The notes under the pieces: generated by a model
Databases searched by the model: none
Told to the model about the DNA's origin: nothing
Seen by the model: the letters and a program-made list of their open reading frames with translations, nothing else
Translations under genes and position numbers: made by a program
Origin: Phalacrocorax aristotelis
Lineage: Eukaryota > Chordata > Aves > Suliformes > Phalacrocoracidae
Reading direction: 5' to 3'
Assembly: GCF_949628215.1 (NCBI RefSeq)
Contig: NC_134279.1
Coordinates: forward strand, 57,626,266-57,690,265
DNA length: 64,000 nucleotides
In this document: positions 13,573 through 24,800 of the stretch, one piece after another
Numbering within the stretch: the first letter of the stretch is position 1
How the letters are laid out: each line of letters begins with the position of its first letter

Positions 13573-15426
13573 TCACCAATTTCTTAATGGCATTCCAGAC
13601 TCTGGTGTTAAGGGCAGATCTTTTACCTATTTTAAAATTTTAGTACTGAAAGGAGAAATTAATTCATTTTTAAGACAATTAACAGCTCAGTCCCGCATTT
13701 CCTGACATTATCCCTTTATCAATAGTATTGTTGTTCTGATTGTTCTCACCCCTGTGCCAAGTGCTGCTTGTAACATGGCTTAAACGGATCTCATGACAAG
13801 GGAATTGGGTCCATGTATACAGGACAGAAGGTTGGCTGCCTGGTGACCGGGAGAGGAAAAAATTTCTAGAAGGTGGTAATCTGACAGGGTCAGAGAGTTT
13901 GGGTGGATTCTTCTACCCCCTTTAAATGATTTTGGTTTTCATTCCACTGAATGACTAACTTAGCCAGAATGAAGAGCATCCCATCCACCCTGTCTGCAGT
14001 CCCTGAATGATGCCCAGGAGGAGATTAGAGATAGCAGTGAGGAATTAACCTCCCAGCCCAGTCACTATAACCACAATAAGTTATTCTGCATTCATATCCA
14101 TCTAGGAACAGAAGCCAGTCACACACTTTTTGACTCTTCATGGTTGCCTTATAGACACTGTGGGAAGGATTCATCTGGCCTAACTTTAGCTGTCCACAAA
14201 TCAGACAGCTTGCCTAAGCCATCTGCATAGGTTTCTTCTAGTCTGAGAATACACTTGCTCACTTTAATAAATTAATTCCCAATATGTTATGTAAAGTATA
14301 TAGGTAAGACTCTTCCAGCAGAAGAGGAAAGAAAGGAAAGAAAAAAACAAAAGGCTAAATAAACGCTGAGAAATTTGGACTGTAGGCACTGCCTGCAGGC
14401 TAATTCAACAACTTCCCTACAGCATTTCATTAATAAAACCGTGCAGTCTTAAAGCTTAGTCCATCATCTACACTTGAATAGCTGTATTCACATACTCTCA
14501 CAGGCAGCCAGACTGACTTCTCTGGAACTGCTCACTAGAGAATATGTTTGCTGGATTTGATCTGTTCCTATCCAAGTAACGGCAAGACTGCAGTGGCACC
14601 CAAGGGTCCCAGTCTGGCTAGAGGCACCACTGTTCTAGGAACTGTATCAATGTCCAGTGGAACTGGAGTCCCTATTGCAGGATCTTAAAATCAGCTTCAA
14701 AGCAAAGGAAACGTAGATGTCTACACATATTTGGAAACAGAAACACTCCTGTGGGACACAGGTTACTTGCATAATCTGTGAATCCGTTAGTTTAATAAAT
14801 ACTTTTCACCAAACGAGCTTAATCTCTGACATTCCTCAAAGTAAGGGCACCCCACTTAGTGTCATTCCACATTTTGAAGGTGATATAAACAAACTTGTGT
14901 ATTCCTCAAGCTCCAGGACCCCCCAGCAGATTTTTCCAATCAAATCCCTTCACCAAGTAGACAAGATTTTGCCAATTAACTACTTTCATCTCCTTTTAAA
15001 TTATGTTTTTGCAATGGGACCCATAAGCCTCAGCTCTCTCGCACTTCTTCCACACAAAGGAGAGACACCCTAAAAACCCCTTGTTTCCAGACTCCTGGCA
15101 CAAGACACTCACATGAAGTTTATTTGCCTGAGTCACTTTCCTGGTTTTTTACCCTTCATACTATTTCACAGAGACAGTGGTGCAGAAGTGGCATGCCTAT
15201 TCTGCCGTATGACATGACACATCCAGAAGCACTTAGAAATATAACTGGCCCCACTGCGTCTCCAAGAAGAAACACCACTGCTACCAACTCAAAACTGCCA
15301 CCTTAAATATGGAATTCTAAGAGAGGCAAGTGTTCTGCTAGCAGGAAAAAAGAAAATAACCCCCACACACCCAACAAACCCCTCTGGTTGAAAAATTTGT
15401 CCTTAACAAGAGAATTCTCAAAGGCA

Positions 15427-15441
15427 ATATATATATATATA
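15427..15441. repeat. TA dinucleotide microsatellite
   Basis: An uninterrupted run of alternating A and T, about seven units long. Confidence 0.85.
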
Positions 15442-16664
15442 GGAGAAAAGTAGTAGATTTATTAGAGGTTGATGGGTTTTAGGCTATATACTTCTAGAGG
15501 GAACAGCAAGTCAAGCACTGACCATAGCAGACAGAAAAACATGACTTGTTTATTGTTGCCATACAACTATAAAGGAAGCATTTTTATCGGCTGGCAAAGT
15601 TTCTAAGGAAAGTGTCTACAGAAAAGCCATCCCCAGTTGAACCAAGTCTCAACAATGAGGAGAGAGCATATTAATGAGGCAAGGCTGGGAGGTGTGATGA
15701 GGAGATAACAATACCCTTAGGAGTTACACTGGTATTAAATGTAACTTTATTACTGTATTACTCTCTTACAAATCTTTGCAGCTAGAACAACTCTGTTTAT
15801 ACAGATGTTCTTTCAACCATCAGTTATTCTAGTTTAAACACACATACAGGGAACCTTGACATTTTTAAATTACAGGCCATTAGATTAAATTAGATTTGTT
15901 ATTTTGCTGTACTAAGCCACTAGGCTTTACATGGCTGATATAGTCTTTCAGTGAAACTGAGATACATTAATTGAAATGAGATACCACACCTTTAATAATG
16001 CAGACTGATGTAGCACTCTGCGGGGTTTTTCATTTGGTGCCTTTATTTTAATTCCTCTGAGTGCTACTAATACGGTTCACTTTATCATTAAGAGGGCATT
16101 CTTCACTTAAGTAGCACATGCCAAGCTAAACTAAAATAATAGAACTGGTTTACTGTTACACAGAGGGAAGCACAGTTGATATTTATACAAAATTAAACAC
16201 ATGTGCAAGGCTGAACTCCAGTTTCCTACCCGAAGCAACTTGCAATCAAAGCAGAGAATCCACGGAATTCCAAAATCCCACCTTCCGCAACATCCAGATG
16301 ACACCAAATCTATCACCACTCAAAATACTCTCTCACAAAACACAAACTGTTAAATATATAAGCAGCAGTAAGAGTCAGAGCTCTCACCCTTTTCCCTGCT
16401 CAGGGGAACACTCCAGTGCTACTGGTTCAGAGCTCCAGGGGAGAAACAAGAGGATCATAATGAGGATCCACCCAAACTTCAGGGCAACTCAGACTCCCCT
16501 ATCCTGCAGAGTCCAGATTAAAGTAACACTGGCAAAGGAAAAAGACGACTTCTGGCACGCAGGGACTTGCTCTGGTGAAAGGTCACAGACCTAGTGAGTA
16601 AAGACAAGACCCCTAAGACCTCTGAACCAGAGGAAGAGAAGTATCTCAATCATTGCAGATCTAG

Positions 16665-16725
16665 ACATTCATCACTTCGTGTCTTGGCTCCCTATCTGTA
16701 AAATGAGGACAGCCTCCCTTTCCAG
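16665..16725 (+). mobile_element. MIR-like SINE fragment
   Basis: CTTGGCTCCCTATCTGTAAAATGAGGACAG matches the MIR core region (CTCAGTTTCCTCATCTGTAAAATGGGGATA type). Only the core is recognisable, so it is very old. Confidence 0.5.
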
Positions 16726-19259
16726 CCCCACCAGCGCAGAAATGCACTGCAGACCACAGGATGGATTCCCGTCAGCGCTACACAATGGTGACAGTGCTCA
16801 CACAAGGATTTAAACCAGATGAGAATCCAACTAGCAAGTCACACAACTTAACCGTTAGAAATAAAAATGCTCAGAAAGCTCAGAGTTTTTGATCTGTCCA
16901 TTTCTGCTTTCATTTCCTCGCAGGGCACTATTTTACAGCCTAAGACAGGTTTTAAACTGTCTCACACCGCTAACATCCTCGCTAGCCTGTCTTCACACTA
17001 GGGAAGTCCACCAGCCCTGCTTGCAACCCTAATAGTTTTTTCACTTTTTTTTGACAGAGATGTCATTTTAAATGGTCAGAAGTGAGCTGGAAGACACAAC
17101 ATACTGGACATTTGTTAACCTCTCTAGGCCAAAGAATAAATTGGTGAGAGACAATTACAAAGCCAGCTGAATTAAATGGGTCTAGTAGCCAGACACAGCA
17201 CGACCCCTATTTTTGGTTTTCACCCAAATCAACAGGGCTTGGTATACTGAATGTTGGTATCTATAGCATTTCTTGACTTTTTTAATTTCTTCTTAAGGTT
17301 GACATTGCTTTTCAATTACTTTGGACTAACGTGTCAAGATCTGCATAATTCACTCAGTCCAAATCATCCAGGTTTAGAACAGTGAATGCTAAGCAGATTT
17401 TTGGAAGAGAGAATCACCCTCATGCTCCAGAGCTTAAGCCAAACTGAGATTAAAAGGAAATATAACGTGTTAGGCAAATTAAGCCACATTTGCTTCACTG
17501 GCAGCTTCCTCCTCCTTTCTGTTAGTCAGGGCATCCACTCTGGGCACTGCTGGAAAGGCAGATGCTTCCCTCTCACACCACAGGCATGGCAGTGCTCCAG
17601 GCTCCTGACACACTCCCGCAGGCAAGAGGACAGGGGCAATAGTAACAGCACATTACAACTTTGCCATTCACGCATCAAGCAGATTTTAAAAAGTGAAGGA
17701 GGAAGCACAAGAAGTTATAGACAGCCTCTTTTGTACGCATGGACCTCTCCGGCCTGTGTGGAGCGCACAAGGAGTTAAGAGCCCTTCTGCTCTGCTCACC
17801 AGGCTCTGGGTCACACAAGAACAGGCGTGAGACCTCCAGTCACAGTGAGATGCAGAATAAACTGCTCAAGAGGGAAGTTTCTGCCCGACCCACAAGTTTC
17901 TGCTCTTATACAGGAAGACTTATAGTCCCTTAATTATCATCACGCCTGGAGTGACTGCTGGCAGCTTTGTTACCTACAGAGTACTGCCATTGAGTTCTTG
18001 GCTTCATTAGCAGCGAGCAGAACTCATGGTCACAAGCTATTTTATGGACCATATGTATGATGGAGTCATGTGCCTCCCTCTTGGTCCTGTACTACAAAGA
18101 AGGCTGTACAGACACCAGTGTATTCATCTTCCCAAGACAACCAGTGTTTATATGCACTTCACTCTTCCTCTCCCAGGCTGCATACTCACCTTTCCTTGGC
18201 ATAAAGGCCCTTCTTTTCACATTCCTCATTGTTCTTCTGCCTCTGGCCCTACAGCAGCCCGCTTACTGTGCCAGTGCCAATTCCCTGAAGTCTGACACAG
18301 CATTACTATTCCAGCTGATATGGGAGTGAACCATTACAGTCTAAAATTCCCAGGGCATCAGTGAATCTTAAATTCACAATAATTTTAACGTGAGTTTGCC
18401 TAACCACTGTCGGAAAACAGAATCCGCCAAGGCTTACTAAAAGCTGCAGATTAAATCCAAAGCCCGCAGCTGAAGGGAGCTGTTACCCTGGTATCTGGGT
18501 TTATACCACCTTCATGCGTGTTTCGTACCAGCCATCAGATGAAGAGTTATTTAAAGTGTCTCTATTGTTACATGCCAAAATATTTAACTATTAAATTTCA
18601 CCCGCCACCTGCCCGTCTTTGCATTTTATGGCACAAGCAAACAGCAGGCAGATCTATTTTTCTGCCCTGCCTGAAGAGCGAGACTGCATGTCTCTCCTTG
18701 GCTCGGCTGAGCGATGGGCGAAGGGGCTGCAGGGGAGCTCTGCCGCGGGTCGCGCTGCCCCCAGCCCCCGCAGCGGTGCTGACTCGCCCGGGTCGCCCCT
18801 CCGCGCACTGCGGAGCGGTACCTGCGCGGCCGCGGAACGCCGCCGCCCGCGGGAGGGGAGCTGGAGGGGCGCAAGGCCGCAGGTTTCCCCAGCAGGGAGG
18901 GGGTCCCTCGCCCCCCCACCCCCCGGGACGCCGCGGGTGGGAGCCCCGCAGGGGAACGCGTCCGCGCCGCGCACCTGCGCGGCTCCTGTTTACAGCCGCC
19001 CCGTTCATTCCAGCCCCGGGGGCGGGGAGGGGAACGCAAATAGGGGATTAAGTTTGGAAGAGATGCGCCGGGAGGGGAGGGACGGGGTCCGTCCAGAGGC
19101 GCGCGCGCTGCGCGGGGGCTGAGTAGCGGCTCGGCGGGCCCCGGCAGCCTTCCCCGCAGCGAGCAAAGCGGGGCGGGGGAGGGAGCTCGGCGTGGAATAA
19201 AATGCCTACGGACCCCGCGACGAGTGAGGGAAGGGCACCGGGTCGCCCCGCCGCCTTAC

Positions 19260-19355
19260 CTCGATCCACTTCTGAGCCTCGGTGAAGGCCAGCTCAGGCT
19301 GGGGGGGCTCGGGGGGAGGCTGCACCTCTCCCAGCTCCAGCCCGGCACTGGCCAT
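19260..19355 (-). CDS. LIMCH1: LIMCH1 coding exon 1 (start of the calponin-homology isoform)
   Basis: Minus-strand ATG at 19355, then 32 codons beginning MASAGLELGEVQ and ending ELAFTEAQKWIE, with a phase-0 GTAAGG donor at 19259. Human LIMCH1 begins with a similar short Pro/Glu-rich leader that also runs into EAQKWIE, the first helix of the calponin-homology domain. LMO7 has a related CH domain, but this leader and the UCHL1 neighbour favour LIMCH1. The protein binds non-muscle myosin II and promotes stress-fibre contractility. Exon 2, which continues the CH domain, was not found to the left, so the rest of the gene lies beyond position 1. The start context is weak at -3 (C) with G at +4. Confidence 0.88.
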
Positions 19356-19668
19356 CTGCAGGGCTGCGGCGGGGGAGCGGGCAGGCAGCGAGCCGCCAGC
19401 CCGAGGTGAGCCGCGGCCGCAGCAGGGGGACGCCGGAGGCCGCTGCCTTCCTCGCCTCGCCTCCTCCTCCTCTCGCAGCCGGGGGGCGGCGGCGCTCTGC
19501 AGCTCGCCTGGCTGCGGCTTGCCTGCGGTAACCTCTCCGCCGGTGCCCCGTTCCGCCCGCCTCGCCGGCTCGGTCCGTCCTCCCTCCCTCCCTCGCTCCC
19601 TCCCTCCCTCGCCTGCCGCCCCGCCCGCCCCGCCGGCGGAGGGGAGCCGCGCCGAGCCGAGCTGCCGG

Positions 19669-19678
19669 CTAAAAATAA
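19669..19678. promoter_or_regulatory. MEF2-type site in the LIMCH1 promoter
   Basis: CTAAAAATAA fits the MEF2 consensus YTAWWWWTAR exactly and is the main AT-rich interruption in the island, 314 bp upstream of the LIMCH1 ATG. On the minus strand it could also act as a weak TATA-like element. The role is inferred. Confidence 0.45.
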
Positions 19679-19713
19679 ATCAGACGGGCGAAAGCCGCTT
19701 TGCCTTCAGCCCG

Positions 19714-19721
19714 ATGCAAAT
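19714..19721. promoter_or_regulatory. Octamer (POU factor) motif in the LIMCH1 promoter
   Basis: A perfect ATGCAAAT octamer lies 36 bp from the MEF2-type site. POU-family factors bind this motif. Function here is inferred from position only. Confidence 0.4.
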
Positions 19722-20160
19722 GCCCGCGTCGCCGCCTCCCGCCGCCAGCATCGCATCGCGGGAGGGGGCGGCGGGATGATGGCGAGGCCCCCCCCCCGGT
19801 TTGGCGGGGGGTAAAGGGGGGCAGCCGATCCCCCCACCCCGCGCCTCCCGGAGGGCACGGAGCCGCCCGCGTATGCGGCGAGCTGCTGGCTGCGGCTGTT
19901 GCATTGAGCACCTTAACGGCAATGGATGCTATTGCACGAAGCACCTGAGAGCGTCCGGGCCTCGCTCCCCGCGCCCAGACCCTCCCCCGGGGGCCGCGGG
20001 GCTCCGGCCCCGGGAGCGGCGCGCCCGCAGGTACCGCGGGCGTCTCCCCGCGCTCCGCGGCCCTGCGAAAACGCGCGAGGGTCGGCGCCGCGCCTGGCAG
20101 CGCTCCTCTTCTTTCAGAGGCGAAGCGGGCATCAAGGTGTGCTTAAAAACCACCGTACTC

Positions 20161-20182
20161 TTTTTTTTTTTTTTTTTTTTTT
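20161..20182. repeat. Poly(T) tract
   Basis: A run of 22 T immediately outside the LIMCH1 island. It may be the poly(A) tail of an old minus-strand retroposed sequence or simple slippage; no element body is recognisable beside it. Confidence 0.85.
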
Positions 20183-21290
20183 CCTTCCCCTTTATGCAAG
20201 GGAAGAAAACTGTCCTGCAGAGACATGTGAACTCGTGTTGTGGGAGCAGTCCTAGCTCGAGCAGCTGCTCTTGCGCCTAAGGTTAAGCATAGAAGTTGCT
20301 AGAAACAGGGAAGAAAAAAATCTTCACAAGGCCTTTTTAAAGCAAAAATTCTAAAAATCTCTGCTCATAAGTGTTTGGAAGATGAGCCGAAGTTACTTGT
20401 TTATGTTTATTCAAGCATAGAAAAAAATCTGTGTGCTGGAAACACAGGTGTGCGAACATTAACCCCTACAGCTAAGGGGTTATTTTGAGAGGGGTCATAA
20501 CTGGTCACATTCTCAGCTTGTGATAGTTGTCAACAAATTTTGATGAGAAGCAAACTATAGGATCTACTTTTCAACATTCTTTTATTTTAGGCATGAATTT
20601 GCCTCGTTTCAAAACTCGGGATTTTAAATCTTGTTTATTGTTGTAAATTAGCCAAAGGAAAAAAAAAACCAACCTCTGACTTCAAATATAAGTATGTCAT
20701 GTAAATGCATATATTTAACTCTATTACCATTCTGGGATTTTGTCTTTATTTTCTTTGCCTTTTGTTTTGGTCTTTGTTGTTTGAAATTCACTGGAATAAT
20801 GAAGGGCCTAAAACCAGGAGATGAGTTTATAAGGATTATTCTGAGAACTACAACTAGATGAAAACTAGATGAATGGTAATCTAATCTCAAACATTTAAAG
20901 AAAAATAATAAGTGTGTTTTGAAATACTTATGCTAACACAAACTGTTTTCTGATTCTTGTAATATTTAAATAACACTGATGTATATCAAGCATCACTTAG
21001 ATTTATTCTCTTGGGGCAGTGGAAGACTAACAATTTAAAATAATTATCCTACCTCTTTTTTTATCACTGCACAATATCAAATGTATGATTTTGCTGTCTG
21101 GTGATCTCAGCATCACCTTTTGGAGAACTAGAAGAACTGGAATGGGCTGGGGTAACCATCGTACTGCACAGAGCATCGGTTTGATACAGAGACCACCACC
21201 ACACACCTTGTCTTAAACTGAGAAGTGGACAGGTGTTTCTCGTTTATACACTCAGCTTTCATGGATCACTAAAGATGATGTGCACTTACA
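20183..21290. other. Intergenic, upstream of LIMCH1
   Basis: AT-rich sequence with no gene or recognisable repeat. Confidence 0.55.
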
Positions 21291-21800
21291 CAGAATCACA
21301 GAGTGGTAGGGGTCAGAAGGGACCTCTGGAGATCCTCTCATCCAACCCCCCTGCTTGAGCAGGCACACCCAGAGCAGGGGGCACAGGAACGCATCCAGGT
21401 GGGTTTTGAATGTCTCCAGGGAAGGAGACTCCACACCCTCCCTGGGCAGCCTGTGCCACTGCTCTGGCACCCGCACAGGAAAGAAGTTTTTTCTCATATT
21501 GAGGTGGAATTTCCTGTGTTCCGACTTGTGCCCATTGCCCCTTGGCCTGTCGTTGGGCACCACTGAAAAGAGTCCAGTCCCATCCTCTTGACACTCACCC
21601 TGTAGATATTTATAGGTATTGATGAGATCCCCCCTCAGTCTTCTCCAGGCTGAACAAACCCAGGTCTCTCAGCCTTTCCTCATAAGGGAGATGCTCCCGT
21701 CCCCTGATCATCTCGGTAGCTCTCCACTGGACTTGCTCAAGCATTTCTGTGTCCTTCTTAACCTGGGGTGCCCAAAACTGGCCCAAAACATACTCTTTGA
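21291..21800 (-). mobile_element. CR1 LINE, 3' part, minus strand, comparatively well preserved
   Basis: Starts CAGAATCACAGAGTGGTAGG and continues through GAAGGGACCTCTGGAGATC, CCACACCCTCCCTGGGCAGC, CCCCTCAGTCTTCTCCAGGC and AGGCTGAACAAACCCAGGTC, all standard CR1 3' blocks in order with few indels. Truncated near 21.8 kb. It looks younger than the other CR1 copies here. Confidence 0.95.
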
Positions 21801-24800
21801 CGCACTCTTATGTTCACTCTTATGTTCAAGCATATACATCTTTTAAAATTTATTAAATCCACACCAAGACATGTGGGTATAGAGCTAGTGCAGTCCTTTA
21901 AAGGGCCCTGTCTTGTATTTAGGAGTGTAAAATACACCCTGAATGGCAGCAGAAATCTGGCCACTTCTTTCTTAATCCTAATCCTGAACCTCCCTCCTAT
22001 TCAGTCAAGTACAAGGCAGCATCCGCAGCATCCCTACCTCCCTGTTCCCATGGAAACACAATTCTAGCATCAGCCCAGCTTGGTGGTTGTTTTTTTTTAA
22101 ACCACCATCTGCCTGGAGAGTTGCAGGGCTTGCTCTAAGCCCCTTGAATACCGGTCATAGGGTTTTTTCAGTGGTTTTTCTTTCCCTATTACAGCCACCC
22201 TGGCAACTCATATAGGAGGCAAGCTAGAGTATGAGCCCCCTAGAAACTCTAGCAGGGTTTTCCTGAGGTCACTCTGCTGCTTCTCACCAGAAGCATTACC
22301 GGAAACATAGCAATGGAAATTGTATCAGCAATAAAGCAGATTTTTTCTTGTAGCTGGTTGTAAAACTCCCTTCTTTTAAAACAAATGCTTCGGTTTAGCC
22401 TCTCTGTTTTTCTGTCTGGTAAAACCCAAGCTAGTGTCTCAGTAGTCCTTATTGCCTGCAACAATCTTGCATCTGTACTTATTAGACAGGAAAATCTATA
22501 GAGGAGCAGGTATCGGTGTCAAGCTGCGTATCTTTGTCTAGGTGCAGTCACCCTTCCTGAAAGCAGACTGTGCCTATGCGCAAGTAAAGCAATTGTGGAA
22601 AAATGTGTAATATGGTGTTTATAGGAGAAGGTAGAAGCAGAGGTTGTCAGGAATCTCTTTGCTGTTGTGCACAGAAAGAAAAATAGAGGGTTTTAGGAAA
22701 ACATAACTTCAGGTAGAGTGAGGGTTCAACATGTGTTAACTGGTTTGGTCTTCTTACCCAATTTAGTCATCTCCAGTGGGAACACAAACTCTCCTGCTCG
22801 TTTTTGCCTTCAGTATAACATCTAAAATCTTTAACCTTCTTGAACAGAGGGAACAGGGGATTAATAAGGCCTGGTTGGTTGTGGCAGGCCTGATCTTATC
22901 CCACAGCAGCAATGAACAGCTTGCGTCGAGGAAGACGCGTCCTGGGCAGCTTCCACCACTAAAATGTGTCTCCCTGAAGGAATGAATCTGATGTTCAAGA
23001 CCAACCTCTGTGCAAAACTACTGTTAGATGACATCTTTGTGCTCTCTCTCCTTCTGCTTGTATTAACCAGACAATAAAGCTTGCTCTTCAAAGCAAACAT
23101 GCTTCCAGTAACATGGGTACCCTCTGTTTGGAAAAAATTACTTTTACCAAAAAAGCATTGCGTGGAGAGTAAATGGGTGAAACATCCAAGGATCCTCTAT
23201 TTATATTCTGTTTTACCTGGCTTATTGATCTTTTCTTTGTGAGCTTTTATAAATGTGCCTTAAACCAGCAAGGCCCCTGCTCTGGTTAAGAAGGGAAGTT
23301 ACCCTGCTGGCACCAGGGCTTGTCTGCCTCCTTATCTCCTCCACAATCTGTCAGTCCTGGCTGATATTCTCTGAGCAGATCTTTTTTCCCCAGACCGTAG
23401 TGGTCATAGTTGGGAATGTTGCACAATCCCAGGCCAGATTTTTGAGAAATCTGATCTGAGCCATAAGCAGACTGCTCTGGCTAAATATCTTCTCAGTTGT
23501 TTGCGCAAGGACTTTTATACATTTCATTGGTTTGCTTGTCCTTTTTGTCCCTTCAACAAACCACGGAATGTCTCACAGAGAACTTGAGGCTGTAAGGTAT
23601 TTATTTTTAAAATTCTGCTTGGAATTCCTTTGTTCTCTAGAGTATAAAACAGGGGTAGGCACATCCAGCAGAGCTCTGTATAACCTCCAGATTATTTCAG
23701 AGCTGCTCAGAGATGCTGTCTCTGACCCGTCACAGGACTCACACCGTTGCAAAGAGCAACGTGGCTGCCTGGTGATGGAGCAGGAGCTGGACAGCCCTGG
23801 CATAAGTCATCCTGGGTATTAATACCTCTCAACAGGTATTAAACCTGCTGGAGAGTATTTGGAGATCTTTTACTGAAGGCAGGTTGCGTACTTGCACAGC
23901 TTGTCATGTGTGAAGGGGTGAACTGAGAGGTGGGCTGAGTGAACGGACAAGAGGAACCCTCGCAGCAGCATCTCTAAGGGCAGAAGAGGGTGGTGGCAGA
24001 GATCTTCACCAGAAATTTAGCATTCTCTTCATTGATATAGCTAGGCTCAAAGACAGTTCAACTCTCTATGACATGTAGCCCGTCTTTGAGAGAAGGTTGG
24101 TAAAGATATCCACTCAGAAGCAAGAGATAGAAAAACCCTAATTTTGAAAAATGACTCAAAGAGACTGTTCCCATTCAAGAGGGTTTTTTATTTTTAAAAA
24201 ACTTGCAAGTGCAAAGAAAAAATAACACCAAAGCTTTAGTTATTTTTAATTCTCATGAAAAATCAATGAATCTGAGATTGTGAGAGCATGTTGATTTTTT
24301 TTCAATCACAGACAAATGTTGTGACTTCACATTTTATTTAATCAGGGCATCTGCTGTGGTGCATTTGCAGTGTTCAGCATTTGGCTGACAGCACCTGTTT
24401 GTTTACCCCGGCCATGCTGTCTTCTATCGCAGTCACTTTCTCTCTGCTTCCACTCACTCAGCAACATATTGTCAGGCTTGGCATCGATGTTCTATGTCAT
24501 TCTGGGAATTACAGGAGTGGATGGATCATCTGAGTTTGCTCTTTCCTTGGAGAAAAACAGTATTTTCCCTTCTCACCCTGTCCTAGGAGAGTGTGAAGCC
24601 TGTTTGCGAAGCAGGTTTTCTCTATTTTGGAATTTTATATTGATTTTTGAAATCTAATACAACCAGTTGTCTCCTGGTAGCTGAGCACCATTTGACGTTT
24701 TCCTATTTGCCTGTCTTTCCATTTAATTAAATTTTTAGATTTTAAAAGCTGTTGACTATCCAGGATCTGATATACTACTACATATGTTGTTATTTAGCTA

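Larger units (their letters stand above)
12782..18689 (-). other. LIMCH1: LIMCH1 intron 1, promoter-proximal part
   Basis: AT-rich intronic DNA without supported exons. It contains a cattaactt-type short tandem array (13529-13572), a TA run (15427-15441) and an old MIR-like piece near 16.7 kb. A 130-codon frame at 17386-17778 has no recognisable domain. Confidence 0.55.
18690..20110. promoter_or_regulatory. LIMCH1: CpG island and promoter of LIMCH1
   Basis: GC- and CpG-rich block around LIMCH1 exon 1, bounded by AT-rich DNA and, on the right, by a long T tract near 20160. It holds CT-rich repeats (19577-19612), an NRF1-like GCGCGCGCTGCGC stretch near 19100, a MEF2-type site and an octamer. 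Transcription start on the minus strand probably lies between about 19.4 and 19.9 kb but cannot be fixed. Several open frames of 100-180 codons on both strands are compositional. Confidence 0.82.

Noticed and set aside
1-19259. Search for LIMCH1 exon 2 (continuation of the calponin-homology domain after AQKWIE)
   Set aside because: No minus-strand segment encoding the expected continuation with an acceptor was seen; the exon presumably lies outside the window.
18518-19779. Frames of 100-180 codons in the LIMCH1 island on both strands
   Set aside because: Same compositional cause; only the 32-codon LIMCH1 exon shows a recognisable protein and a proper splice donor.
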